Assembly (NCBI GenBank): GCA_934045075.1
Contig: OW203732.1
Coordinates: 18,259,889-18,323,888, forward strand
From: Yponomeuta sedellus
Taxonomy: Eukaryota > Arthropoda > Insecta > Lepidoptera > Yponomeutidae
DNA length: 64,000 nt
Direction: 5' to 3'
Shown: one piece after another, positions 11,082-24,200 of the stretch
How positions within the stretch are numbered: position 1 is the first letter of the stretch
Layout: each line of letters starts with the position of its first letter
Program-made: the position numbers and the translations under genes
The notes under the pieces: model-generated
What the model was told of the DNA's origin: nothing
The model's database searches: none
Seen by the model: the letters and a program-made list of their open reading frames with translations, nothing else

Positions 11082-12131
11082 ATCAGGTTTCTGTTTCGTA
11101 GCGGTGTATCGGTTGAAAGTGGCTAAGGTAGAGAATGAGGACCCGACGAGCATTCGTGGCCTGCTAACTGGATTAAGCAGTAATTGTTCTAGTTCCTTGG
11201 CTGGATTATTGGTAGAGAAAAATACACAGAAAGCTCACTGCCTAAACAACCACTTGTACACACAACACAATCACCTCTATACAAACTTACAAAATCACTT
11301 GTTTACAAGCGATTCTCAATGGTCATATTAGTATGACTGACATGCCAGTATGACCACCAAGAAACGGGATCCCAAACTAGGATATCCTGTGCTATAAGAA
11401 CCAGAGAAGGACATCACAAATATCGAAATACACCCAAAATCTCATGACACTTCTTAAACTGCCTCCCCATCATTGGTTGGCAGTCAGCTCTTTTCACTTC
11501 CATTGTGAATGTGCACCGGTGCAATTCTTCAATTCGCACAACAATTCAATCCTTAATTTTTCGGGCTTTTTTACCCAATACTGTACCGAAATGCTTAACA
11601 AAATCTCTTGTCATTTTACCCAGCACACTTTGATGAGAAGTAGGTACAGCTATTGCGTTTCGTTCCCAAGATACATCCATTATTTCAAATGATGGCTAAT
11701 AGCTTTAAAAACATAGTTAGAGGCTTGTTTTGTAATTAAAGGTAAAAAAAGCAAAAGGTTATATTTAGAGTTAAGATTAATTAAATATTATTGTTTTTAA
11801 GAGAGTAACATAACAACAAACTGTATTAGCAGTTGGTACAAACAATAGTGAAAATATATATTTCTTTATTTTTATCTATAAAAATCAACCCGGACTTGGC
11901 CCCCGTGGTGGAGTATGGCCTAACCTATCTGCGTGCGTTTCTGCCTTACCCGTAAGGATATACAAAAGTTGATCTTTAAAAGTAGAGTCAACCGGCATAA
12001 TAAGCACGTAACATCGTAGACCCCGTCTTCGCTCACCATCAGGCATTACTGCAGTCAAGTGTCACTTGTCTTACTTAAAAAACAACTTTATACACATTCG
12101 TAATTACAATATCTCTTGTTACTTGTTCCAG
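11082..12131. other. No gene seen; repeat fragments
   Basis: At 11085-11215 a sequence shared with 13790-13920 (ttctgtttcgtagcggtgta), at 11340-11430 a SINE-C-like tail (cccaaactaggatatcctgt), and at 11885-11975 a repeat A fragment (ggcccccgtggtggagtatg). Remainder AT-rich. No ankyrin-coding exon recognised. Confidence 0.5.
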
Positions 12132-12246
12132 TCAAATGCACGGAGGCTCTAGGCGCCCACTTGAGGCGGCTAGCTCGAGAGGCTGAGTCGAGGCTGCACG
12201 AGGTCGTTGGCTGCACGCAGGAGCGTGATGTCGCGGCTTGCACCAG
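12132..12246 (+). CDS. wake: wake exon A, linker after ankyrin region
   Basis: First recognisable wake exon in the window. It starts with two bases of a split codon and reads 37 codons rich in Arg, Glu and Leu (HLRRLAREAESRLHEVV), a likely short helix or coiled coil between the ankyrin and FN3 parts. Only one of the three frames is open. Acceptor ttccag, donor gttagt; two bases are left over, matching exon B. Confidence 0.75.
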
Positions 12247-15200
12247 GTTAGTTCAGTTTCCCTGTGGACTAAGGTCTACTACATAATGTTCGAGCACATC
12301 AGTTCGGGTACTTGCAGGCGACCTCCCTTCTATTAGCTAAGGAAAAAGACGCAGACAAATCTGCAAGAGATCGTTAATGTAAGTGGGTACATCAGAGGTT
12401 GCCCCACATAATTTGGTCAATTGATTGATTGAAGACGTTTATTCAAATAAAAATACAAACAATACACAAGTCGGTTTCTTCTTCTTCTTCAGGCTATATT
12501 ATGTAGTCCAATGCTGGACATAGCCCTCCCCTAATGAGCGCCATAGCGCCCTGTCTTCAGCTTGCCGCATCCAGCATCTGCCTGCAGTTTTTTGCAGATC
12601 CTCATCCCACCTGGTCGGAGGGCATCCTACCCTACGTTTGCATTTTACGTATTATCTGGAAATAACAGTTTATTTCCAGATAATACCAAGATCTGATCAG
12701 ATCATGAAAAATCGTCAAATTCATCAATTTGTAAAGTATCTTCACGGCGTTATGGACACAATCGTACCGCGATAAAGAAAACAGTCAGCGCCACCTAGTG
12801 TTAAATCAGCAATGTGTAAGTGTCTGTTTAGCGGTTACTTTTAAGCCACTTTTATGTCTACCCACTGTTAATGTTGATTAACAGTGGGTAGACATAAAAG
12901 TGGGTATTTAGCTAACAAAAATTTATATAGTGCTGATATGGCTAAGTCATGTGTGTGTGGATGCGAGAGACTGTCGTCGCGACAAGGATCTCAATCCCTT
13001 GTCAGAACTTTTTACCTCTTGGTCAATTCACTCTTAGTTTTCAGAAAATTAAAACCTGTTTCTTACAAATCTTGCTCTATCTTTCCAGGTCCTCAGCATC
13101 AGGAGGCCCGGCGGCTGGAACGACGGGCTGCGCAGGCGGCGCCGGCTCTGAAAAAGACAAGCAGGCGCAGCATTGGGAACGAAGATTTCGGTCACTCAAG
13201 TAAGCAGATGTAACGCTAGGACAAGCGAGCCCAATTATTTGCAACGCAGCTTGCCATTGATTTCTAGTGGAAAATATCCGACAGATTATTCACATTCAAA
13301 ATAAGTTTACTAGCTATAACTACGAGTAATACGTCATAGTTGACAATGTTAGAAAAAATAATCATCACCCTTATATTTTAAGAGGTTTCAGTGCAGTATT
13401 ATCTAGGTACAGACTTCTGTCACGAAGTAGTTCTTTCAAGAACTTGAGTTCTTTGAAAGCCTGGTGCATGACGATCCACCTTTATACTTTCTAGCTTCGT
13501 GGCCTTTCTCTTCTTCTGTCTTTTTTCTGTTCTACATTAGAACGTCCGGTGAACTGATCTTCTCTCACTACCCGATCTTAAAGTTGCACATTGTTCACGT
13601 GTTGTAACGAAAATACACTGGTAAAATTTGCTGAAGAACCAACGGAGGGAATAGTTGCTTAAATAGAGGTCATGAACTGGAAAACACAGCCACATTGCCG
13701 GTGGCGGCTGGGTGAATATGCCAGAATAAAGTAGTGTGCATTGAGGAGTCCGGACTGTAAATAAGCTTTAGAATTTAGTTCAATTTCAGGCCCTTGCGTT
13801 TCTGTTTCGTAACGATTCATCGATTGAAAGTAGTTCTGGTAGATAATGTGGATTCGACTAACATTAGTGGGTTGCTAGTTAAGCAGTGACTGTTCTCTTA
13901 TAGTTCCCTGCATCCATGCCCATGGCGAATAATCGTAAAAAATAGACAGAGTCACGGCCTTCAGCCACCCAGACACAACTAGTATAGTTAGACCTCAAAT
14001 TTCCGCACTTAGCCTCATATTTGGGCCACTGTATGTAGCAACCTTTAAGGTATGTTAACACTTCGGACACTAAGGTTTCTTTCACTAGTGGTATTGGTAC
14101 TATAACTTCAGAACATTTGCATCAGATATGGCCTGGTGTGACTAAAATTCACACCGACCGTTAGCGACTGGTATTGCAACAATAACCTAACTTTGAAAAC
14201 CAATTGTTAGAGTATTTTCGGGGCTTAATCGCGTAGTAATTTATTGCTATTTTACCCCGACGTTTCGAGGGTACTGCCGTGCCCTGACAAGACACTGTAA
14301 TTTGAAAACAGGCGTTTTCTAGAAATGACGAAAAACGTTTTTTTTCGAATATTTCGCATAAATACGTCAAATCTTAACAGATTACTTTAAAAATTTGATA
14401 TGTGTTTGATGATAGTACACATAATTGTGCCGTTCTAAAAAATTGTTAAAAAGCATGTTATTTATTCAATTTACAGCATAAAACGTTTTATGTCATGACA
14501 TAAAGTTCTAACTTACTTGAATGATTGTTTTGGCAAAAAACTGCAACTATTACTTGCAGTCTATTGTCAGAACAGTTGCTATGGAAAAGGGTTGGCTATC
14601 GCGGTAAAAAAAGGCAAACAGGTAGTAATCTAATAAAAAACTAGTAAACATAATGTGTTTTTTATTTGTAAGTACCAAAATTTACTTAAAAATCTATTTC
14701 TCTTTCACTAGACAAATCTGGCACTTCACTTACTACTAAATCTTCATAAAATTTTCTACACGATTGTGGCATTGTTTCACTCAATTTAAGAAGTTCTAAC
14801 TTTTTTACTTCACAAATACCTCTTGGTTGTGTCTGTTTCTGAACTTCTTCCAAGAGACTTCTGTTTTCATTTAAAAGCCGCTTCATATTATCTTCAGACT
14901 TCTTTTTCAAAAAAAATATCTCTGTGTAATTAGTCTCATCGTCGTAACTTACTTTCGCAAATAGCGAAAGATGACCTCTCTTGAATTCAACAATCTTAAA
15001 TCTCTGTATATTCAGGCCATTAGGATACTTTACTTTACTCTCATTTTCAATCATGTACATATCTTTGTGTGACAAGATCAGATTGTCAACATTTTTTCTT
15101 GAATTCTTTATTTTCTCAGTAAAATCTTGGAAATCATAAACCTCTAGACTGCTGTTTAGTTTATTTGTAATGCTGGCATGTACTTGATCTGCAGCCATGT

Positions 15201-18200
15201 ATGTGTGACCAGGCTCTAAGTATTCAATGACTATTCTTTCGACTGTGGTTGAGGGGTCGTTCACTAGTTTGATCAGTGCAGAAAAAAACACCTTGTTTTT
15301 ATTTTGGGCATTGCAGTTGTCTACAAAAAAGTAGACATATTTGAGGTCTCTGCAATACTTTAGTATAAAGTTTACGTAAGCGCTCGCAATATTGAAAGCT
15401 TTTCGCCCACTCTCTCCTTCATGCCAAAGAACGCAAACGGCTCGTTTGTTTTTGCCAGGCTGAGCAAAAGTCTCATTGAAAAGTACCAATTTTCTTGAGA
15501 AATAATAAGCCTTTGTGCTGAGTAGAGGCATGCAAATAACTTTTTGCATATCAGCTGTAAAAATAGCTTTATCGGTCGCATTTTCGCAAAGAGCTTCAAT
15601 TTGGTGAAGATGTTGACGTGACATATTTTTGTTTTTGATATGTTCTGGATAGTAAGCACATACATCACAACTGCAACTCCTGCAATCATGAGAATCATTG
15701 GCAATTTCAGGGTGCTTACAAGTATGTTTCCTGCATGTATCGCAACTATCTTGGGATGGCACAGCTGTAGAAAGGTTCATTTTCTGACAGATATTATGGA
15801 AATAAGTCCATGAACATTTGCGCAAGTTGTTTTCTTCACAATGTTTCAAATAGTGTGTGTGCATATTTGTAAATGTAGTATTCACTGGCAGATAACGACG
15901 ATTAGGGGCATGCTCTACGTTGTAATGTGACTTTTGGGGTTTGTAATTTTCTATAAATTCCATAACAGTACCTTCATAGCCCTCGGGAAAGGCGTGTTTT
16001 GGAGTGTGGTGTCCTCTGAGGTCTGGTGCTGCAGAAACTGACGAACTTTCATTGTTTGTCTTGCGATTAGCTTTCAAAACAGACTGAACTGCCTCATCAT
16101 TTGTGTAGCCAATTGTTGCCAAGAAAAATACCTTGCACACATCTACTTTCTTAAGTTTCCACTGCAAAGTATTTTGTCTGCGAGAAGTTTGCACAGTTTT
16201 AACTTTCGTTGCTTTTGAGGTCACGTGTCTTGAAATAAAATCTCGTCGTCTCTGGCGGTCCATATCCCAATAAGCAGCCCATAAAGTTTTCCTTTCGGTC
16301 TCGCCAATTTTCTGAGAACATTTGTTTTTACAGGCACAAGGTGGCAACATAGGGTGCTTATTCTTCTGCTGCTCTAAAATTGTTGTTGGGTTTCTTTCCC
16401 GTTTTCTTTTTGTCGCAGTCTGTGGTACTGTGATAGGGGGCGGAGGCGTAGTCATCACTGTAGTCAGTTCTGTATACGATTGTGCATCAAAAAATTCTTC
16501 ATCTGGAGCAGCCACTGGTTGTGCTTGGTTGGCGGTAGGCATAGTCGCATGTTGTGGTACTGTGATAGGAGGCGGAGGCACAGTCATTGTTGTCAGTTCG
16601 ATATACGATGGTGTATCGATGAGTTCTTCTTCCGGCGCTACAGTGACAGGTTGCGCTTGGTTGGTGGTAGGCATAGGAATATCTTGATCCATTAGTACTT
16701 CATCCACAAACATCGAGGTAACTTTTCTTTGCATATCGGATGAAGTGTTTGGTTGTAGGTTTCGCGTATCCGCTGCAGATTGAGTGGATGACATATCTAT
16801 GGACTTCACATATAGATATTGTTGAGATTGGTCGGTGTTGGGTAGTACAGTACTAGGAGTAGGAGTCATCGTTTCATCAGCAGAAGTTGAGTACAAAATA
16901 GGCTCACTAGTTGGGATGAAATCGAACACTTCTTCATAGGGTTTATAATTCCCGGGCAAATCAAAATGGTTTTCAGGTTTACTGGCAATGGAACTATTTA
17001 AGTTCGAGAAATTCACTGTAGAACTTACACATTGTTCTTGCCTAGTTCGGGTTAGGTTTATAATAAGTTTATTACGTTCTCTGCTCATTTTGGAGATTTT
17101 CTTATCACGACGCAAACGTAACTGTATGAAAGTTAAGCTGTGACTAATTGAAATATTTTTTGCCCCCAAATATCGCTTACTTACTTGGCGAATAATAGGA
17201 AAACGTTGTGATGTTGTTATGACAAAACACTGCATCTACAGTTACATGTTATCAAATAACATCGAGTTTGTTTTGACAAAACACTGTACCTATAGTAACA
17301 GTATTTTGTCAAAATCGATCTCTATAATATTGGCTATACAGTCTAAATGGCTATGACTAATTTCCATATTATTAAGACTTTTTAAATATTATTTGGATGT
17401 CATACCATGTACCTAAGGGTACGGAATCTAAATATTCGTGTTACCACAAAACACTGTATCTGTAGATACAGTGTTTTGTCAGGGCACGGCAGGTAGTCTG
17501 AAACCCCATTCAGCCGAAGATGCGAACGGGTACCAGCCATCAGTCTTCTCGTGACCACGATGACTGTAACGTCGTCGAACTGTCGAGGTAAAATAGCAAT
17601 AAATTACTACGCGAATAAGCCCCGAAAATATCTAACAATGTGTTCAAGTCGCGAAAGTTTAAAATATGTTAGAAAACAAACTCGAAAACAATTGTGCCAA
17701 GATTCGCAGCCAATCGAGAAGCCAGCGCTCTACCGCTCCGCTAACACCCCTTCTGGCTACGACTAAGGCTACATTTATTCTCTCCAGACGCCTGCTACAA
17801 GGCTACCAGCAGGCGCGGCCGCCGCCGTCACCGCCCCCGCCTGAGCTGGAGGTTTGCGGCGCCCACTCCGTCAGCGTACGGCTGCGGGATCCGCGGGGCC
17901 AGACGGCGCAGCGAGATCCGCCAATCGTCACCAAGTACAGAGGTGAGTGAAGGTGGAAGGATGGATGTCCCACAGACCTGTCCGTAGCCGCCGACAAGGA
18001 TAGATTCCTCGGAACAGAGACATGCCCTGATCCCGACGCTCCACTTTCCCTAAGTATGTGTGAGGAGACCACGTGATGAAGGTGGAACCACGCTTTATAC
18101 GCCACGCACGCGATTCGATGTCAAAAGTTCGGTGTGCATACTAGTCCTACATACGTGACGCGTATTTGGGATTGTTACTTCTCGAGGTGCGCTAGTATTC

Positions 18201-21200
18201 CATACGACCTCTGGAAATATTATGTCTAATTTTGGGATTGATTTTGAGAACGATTTATTGAAGTTAGTATGTTTTAGTACATTAGCAAATTACTGTTTGG
18301 AGTAGGGCTGCCAATGGCTTTTCAATACCTACTCGATATTTTATTGCATTTCTCAAGTGCATACACATTTTTCTTTGCCGCCGTTTGGTTGTAAATGTTG
18401 TCCTCTTCTTGTTTTATAGTGTACCATAAAGAATATTGTTATCTTACAATATCTTATGTTATCTTTTCAGTTGAATGGGCCTCGCGGGCGGATTTCTCCA
18501 ATATATGCGGCACGCGGGAAATTTCGGCCTCGGGCGCGGTCAGCGGCACGCGGGTGATGGCGGCTGGGCTGACCCGTGGCCGAAGATACTTCTTCAGGGC
18601 CTGCGCTGGCAACGTCAAGGGCTGGGGGCCGTACGTTGCCTCTACGCCCAGGAGTGTTGTGCCTAGTAGTAAGTAACCAATAATACACATACAATACGCG
18701 GGAAATTTCGACCTCGTGGGGCGGTTAGCTTCAAGTGGTATACTTCTTCAGGGCCTGAACTGGGCTGGGGGCCGTAGGTCGCCTTTACTCCGACCTACGC
18801 GGGAAATTTTAGCCTAGGTGGCGGTCATTAGCACGCGGTTGATGGCGGCAGGGCTGACCCCTTGTAGGAGAAACTTCTATAAAAAAATCTGGCTATAAAA
18901 AAATCACTTTTGTATAATATTATAGCGTATATTACATATTATGTTACCAAATCGGAGTTTCAGTCGTTACCTGAAATAATAGTGTAATCGAGAACTCCAT
19001 TAGATTATTATCGGTCTAGCCAGATAGTGAACTGGCGACAGCTCATCGATAGAGCGCTGACCTTTTGTTTATATCTCAATTTCCATTCCAGATTCATTCT
19101 TTTATTCTTTTATTCGGTCGTTCATCGTTCGTTCATACATTAATTTTTAGGATCCAGTGCCAAGGACAGAGAAATTGATAATTTATGTACAAGGTTTATT
19201 TACACTGAAAGTACACTGGCACGGTGGAAATTATAATGTACAGAAGGAGTTAACACTAACTGCAATAATTAAATGAAACTCAAAAACTATAGCATCTGCA
19301 TGAAGCAATCATAAATTTTTTAGACAGGATAGAAAAACAATTTTTTAAATAAAATCCCTACTTCTTCACGTAGCCTGCCAGCTATGCTTGGCGGTCGCAG
19401 GTCGAGCAATAAGGTTCGAATCTGCGCGCGCCTGTGAATGTGGTGTAGAGCCAACCCCACAAATTCATTAATTCATTCACATCTCTCCACAGGCTGGCGC
19501 GACGTAACGACCCGGGTGTCGCGCGGTGAGTCTGGCGGGGCGGCAGCGGCGCTGGAAGCCCTGGCCACGGCCGCGGCGGGAGCGCGTCAGAGGCCCCCCG
19601 CTCAGCCCCCGCGACTACCCAAGAAGAAGACCGCCACCATCCGGCAGCTCTTCACTGCCGCCAGCAAGTTCCAGAAGAACTTGAGGAGGTGAGACGCAGT
19701 GATAACGATGTAGTGTAGAGCTCTGTTATGCCAGCTCTGAGAATCTCTGAGCACAGCCCTCGCGGCTCCTTAAGATGATGACCACGATCAAGCAGCTGGA
19801 TGGCGGCGTTCCAGAACTCGACTCTATCTTAGCAAAAAGTTTGACGAGGAGAAACTAGTAATTTAGCGAAACGAATATTTATAAATAAAAAAAATAAATA
19901 TTCATGGACATATTACACAGATCTCGTTAGCCCCATACTAAGTACAACTAAATGACTTGTGTGACAGGTGCTACGAGTAACTCGACGATAAATTTAATAC
20001 AATAAATACATAGATGACATCCAACACCAGTTATACCAGTTCTGACTGTCTCTGATCTTTATTGTGACCTGGTTCAGCCTTCTCGGCTTACTAAGACGAT
20101 CGCCAACATTTGGCAGCACTTCACCCCCGCTAGTAAATTCCAAAGGAACTTGAGAAGTAGTTCGTTATACCAGATATGATTGTGACAGTTTGTAATGTCC
20201 TTGCCTGGTTGTCATAGCACAAGATATCCTAGTCTGGGACCAGGTCAAATGAATTTGTTGCGTGGAAGTTACTCTTATTATAGACCGTTCCATAAATTTG
20301 AAGGAAATCTGGACGGGTTGGTAGAAGATTGCAAGACAGTGGTGGGCCTTACTACCGGACGTTATCATGCCGCTCATAAGGCCTCTGATATGGCTTAGCG
20401 ACTGCCATTACATGACAGCCGGCACCAACGGCTTTACGTGCCTAGCGAAGCACGTAAGTTTATACTGTCCTAATTATTCGTCACCCCAACATTTGATATC
20501 ATGATGGTGCTGATCAAATGTCAAAACAAAATTATTGTAGGTACATGTGTACTACTTGTATTTATCCTACAGGGGCGTGTACTTGGCCTGCATCCTTTAC
20601 CATGAGGATAAGGTGCTAGTCACCAGTGAAGACTTCCTGCCGGTCATCGAGGTTGACGAGACTTACCCCACCTGCATCTACACCGACTTCCATTGGCTCA
20701 TGAAGGTACACACAAATACATACTTGACTCTCTTTCTTGAAACTCAAAAAAAGAGAGAAAGCTCACTATCTCTTTATATTTGTCAGTCGCAAATTAAACT
20801 GATCTCTAACTCTGGGTAAGACGGGATAAGGCATAAAATACTAATAAGCCATCGCTGCGTATACATGGATACAATACTTTAATTCCCAGATGGTTTGTAG
20901 CTTAGTACCCTACTTACCAAGTACGAAGACGCCAATGGCGCCTTTTGAATGTCGAAAGGCGCGACTTGCCAGTACATAAATCGTCAAATTCTGATATTTT
21001 AGCGCCACAAAACGCGTGACTTGTGCCATCGCACTACCCGGGCAGGTCTCAAGCTGAGCTGCTTGTCTCCTCAGTTATATTATGTCTTAGATGGGACGAG
21101 ACTTAGGTAAATTCATCGATGATTAAACTACACCTGCTTCCTCGGTCTTTTAACTCCTCAACCACAGATTTCCACTTCTGACTGTGGTTCGTGGCAGCTT

Positions 21201-24200
21201 CCAATTCGGGCCAGCTAGTGCCAATCTACTTGGCCTCTTGGTCTATTGATCTTTTCCAGGTGGTCCTTGGCCGCCCCCTCTTTCGGTTGCCCAAGGGGGT
21301 ACAAACTACATCACTAGTAATAAATACCATTTTCCAATCAGATCTGACTGAACGTCTTTACTTAAGACCAAGCCAGATACTAAGACATGTTGGTACTGAC
21401 TGGGAAGAAGCTTTTATTCAAAATTGAACACTATCACCTAGAAGACAAGTTCTGAACTCCGTCATTCCACAGGTATCGCGCGCTTGGGACGACGTGAAGG
21501 CGCTCCGGGCCGACATGGAAAAGCACACCTCGTCTTCCATACATTTCCGGTTAAAACTGCTCACAGCGGCCGCGCAGATGCAGTCGGCGCTCTGCGTGCA
21601 AGACTTGGGTAATTTATAATTCTTTTTTTAAAATCTGACGTCACAAAGTAATACAATGTGTACCTATGTGTATGTTTGTGTGTATGTGTGCGTGTACGGC
21701 AAACGCAGCGTAGGACGCCAGTGACCCGGTGAAGTGGTGACATTCGCAAAGCGCTGGGCAGAGACTGGAAGAGAAGAGCCGAAGCTCGGGTTCAGTGGCT
21801 TGTATTACGAGAGATCTATGTCCAGCAGAGGACTGACAACGGCTTATTATGTTGATAATGTTTTATGTGTAATATCTTTTTGGCACACACGACACGACCT
21901 TGCTTAGTGTGGGCCCACAGATAAATTAATTGTATTAATGTTTACACTATTTTTATTTTTAATGCACTAACCCGTGCTAAGGAACAAATTTAAAAACCTA
22001 TTTAGAGGCTAAAAATTTCACCCATGCCGGGATTCGAACCCGCAACCTCTGGCTATCCGTACCAGCGCTCTACCAATTGAGCCAATGGGCGACTCACGAC
22101 ATCAGTGAAATTTCGAACCTCTTTACAATATTCTCTGTATTACGTACAGGCAGCGACATCTCTCAGCGATGTCGCTGCCTGTACGTAATACAGAGGCATG
22201 GGTGAAATTTTTAGCCTCTAAATAGGTTTTTAAATGTATTAATGTTTCTGAGTTGAGAATTTTTTACACCTGGGTGTCTTTAAAAGTAGAGTTAACCGAC
22301 ATTTACAGGTAACATCGTACGTACATCAGGCGTGACTGGGGTCAAGTGTAACCTGTCCAACTTAAAAAAAGTAAATACTTAGGTAACGTTCTGTCACGCT
22401 CTTTTCCGAGAAATTCGAAGAGACAGCATTACAATTTCTAAAATTCATTAACCATTTCAGTTACTTAGCGAAATTCTCAATTCAGCAACTGGCCCTTACT
22501 GTCTTTATTGTAATAAGGTAACCTGAGCTGTCAGTACACTGTGCCAATCAAATACCTTTGCTGAACTAAATAAGTTTTGTATTGACTCCCCCCTTTTTCC
22601 ACACACCAGGCCAGCTATACCACAAGCCGCTCCGAGACAGCCACGGCACGGTAGTCCTCTCCTGCGTGAGCCGCGTCAAGTCGTGCAAGGCGGTCTCCCC
22701 TCTCAACTCCAGATGGGCGCCCGTCGGAAAACTGCGTCGGCGCGTGCTCTCAGAGGATCACACCATCGGCGAACTGCTCGTGGCTAGCGTGCAGGACCAG
22801 ATCGCGCATCACCAGGTGAAGGCTGCAGAGATTCCTCAAGAAAGCGTGTACAGTCTGGCGCTTAGTTGACGGCGCTTCCACCATACATTTGTCGAGTATT
22901 TGACTTTCAAACACACTAGTTGATTTTACGTAAGTTTATTAGTATTTGGGGAGCCTGTTTACGAGGGATTGAAAGTGTGAAAGCGAAAGAAGAGTAAAAG
23001 CGGGAAATTGTGTAAACGGTGCCTTGCACTTCATTGTGTGTAGCCGAAACGTCTCCAAAACAGCTAGATTGGCTATTCATAGTGGCGTGCTGGTCCCAAC
23101 ACTTATGTATGGTAGCGAGACTTGGGTGTGGCAAAAGAAGCAAGAAAGTAGAATTAATGCAATAGAAATGAGGCTTGAGAAGTATGTGTAGTGTTACTTT
23201 GATTGACAGGATACGCAATAGTCCGATCAGAGAAAGTTGTGGACTGAAAGAGGATGTAGTGACTAGAATTGAGAAAGGAATGTTGCGTTGGTTTGGACAT
23301 GTGGAGAGGAAGAAAGATTGACGAAACAAATTTATATTGCGAATGTGAGTGGAAGGGTAGGTAAGGTTCGTCCCTCGACCAGATAGGGGATGTATTATCA
23401 AAGGGAAAGGGAAAATAGGTTTTTAAAAAAGGGAAAGATAAAAAGTACCTTGAACCGGCGGGCGTGCATGCAACGACTTATGAACGTTGATGAAGCGAAG
23501 TTGATCTGTCAGGATCGTGGCAAGTGGCAGTCCCTGGTCTCTGCCTATCGCTCTGGGATACAGGCGTGAGGTTATGTATGTATTAGTATTTCTACAGTAT
23601 ATGTGCGCTTGAATAGAGTGGCTGTTTTACACTGACTTAAGTTCTACAAAATTGATGTCAGCACGGCACGATATGCTGCGCGGCACATTTGCTAGATTGA
23701 CATCGTACAAAGCGCGATTAGCTGATAATCGATGTCAACTCTTGTACGTCCCCTCTGCTTGTACGACCGCGGCTCGGCAAACGTAGTGTAGGTCGCCCAC
23801 CGACCATGTGGTATGACGATCTCCGAAACACTGCAGGCCGATGCTGCATGCGGCAAGCTGAAGATAGGATAGGAACGCTATGTCCAGCAGTGGACTAACA
23901 TAGCCTGAAGATGATAAATTATAAAAAAGCCCCAGGTCTTGGATGTTTACATGTTTGTGATGTCGCTGTTTCTGGTACCCACGACACAGGGTATCCTAGT
24001 ATGGGGCCAGAAGCAATGTATGTGCCAGTATGTAAACGTTATGTTATTTTACGATGATGAATAAAGAATTTTCTTCTTCTTCTTCAGGCTATATTAAGTA
24101 GGTAGTCCACTGCTGGGCATAACCCTCCTCTGATGAGCGCCATAGCGCCCTGTCTTTTGCCGCATCCAGCATCTGCCGGCAGTTTTTCGCAGATCGTCAT

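Larger units (their letters stand above)
14203..17639. mobile_element. Outer fold-back element hosting a DNA transposon
   Basis: Its arms are 14203-14256 and the reverse complement at 17586-17639, about 53 bp with few mismatches (sharing gtagtaatttattgctattt). Without the inserted element only about 220 bp remain, so it is a small non-autonomous inverted-repeat element that was itself a target. The interior keeps cgtttcgagg and ctcgtgaccacgatgac motifs seen in other copies of such repeats. Confidence 0.75.

Noticed and set aside
12884..13213. 109-codon frame GPQHQEARRLERR over wake exon B
   Set aside because: This frame does not join exon A or C in phase. The overlapping frame with QHWERRFRSLK does and matches the family.
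16322..16687. 121-codon + strand ORF
   Set aside because: Shadow of the repetitive Thr/Pro-rich part of the transposase on the other strand.
22916..23401. 161-codon minus-strand ORF
   Set aside because: Antisense of a LINE fragment whose + strand translation shows LMYGSETW and MLRWFGH motifs.
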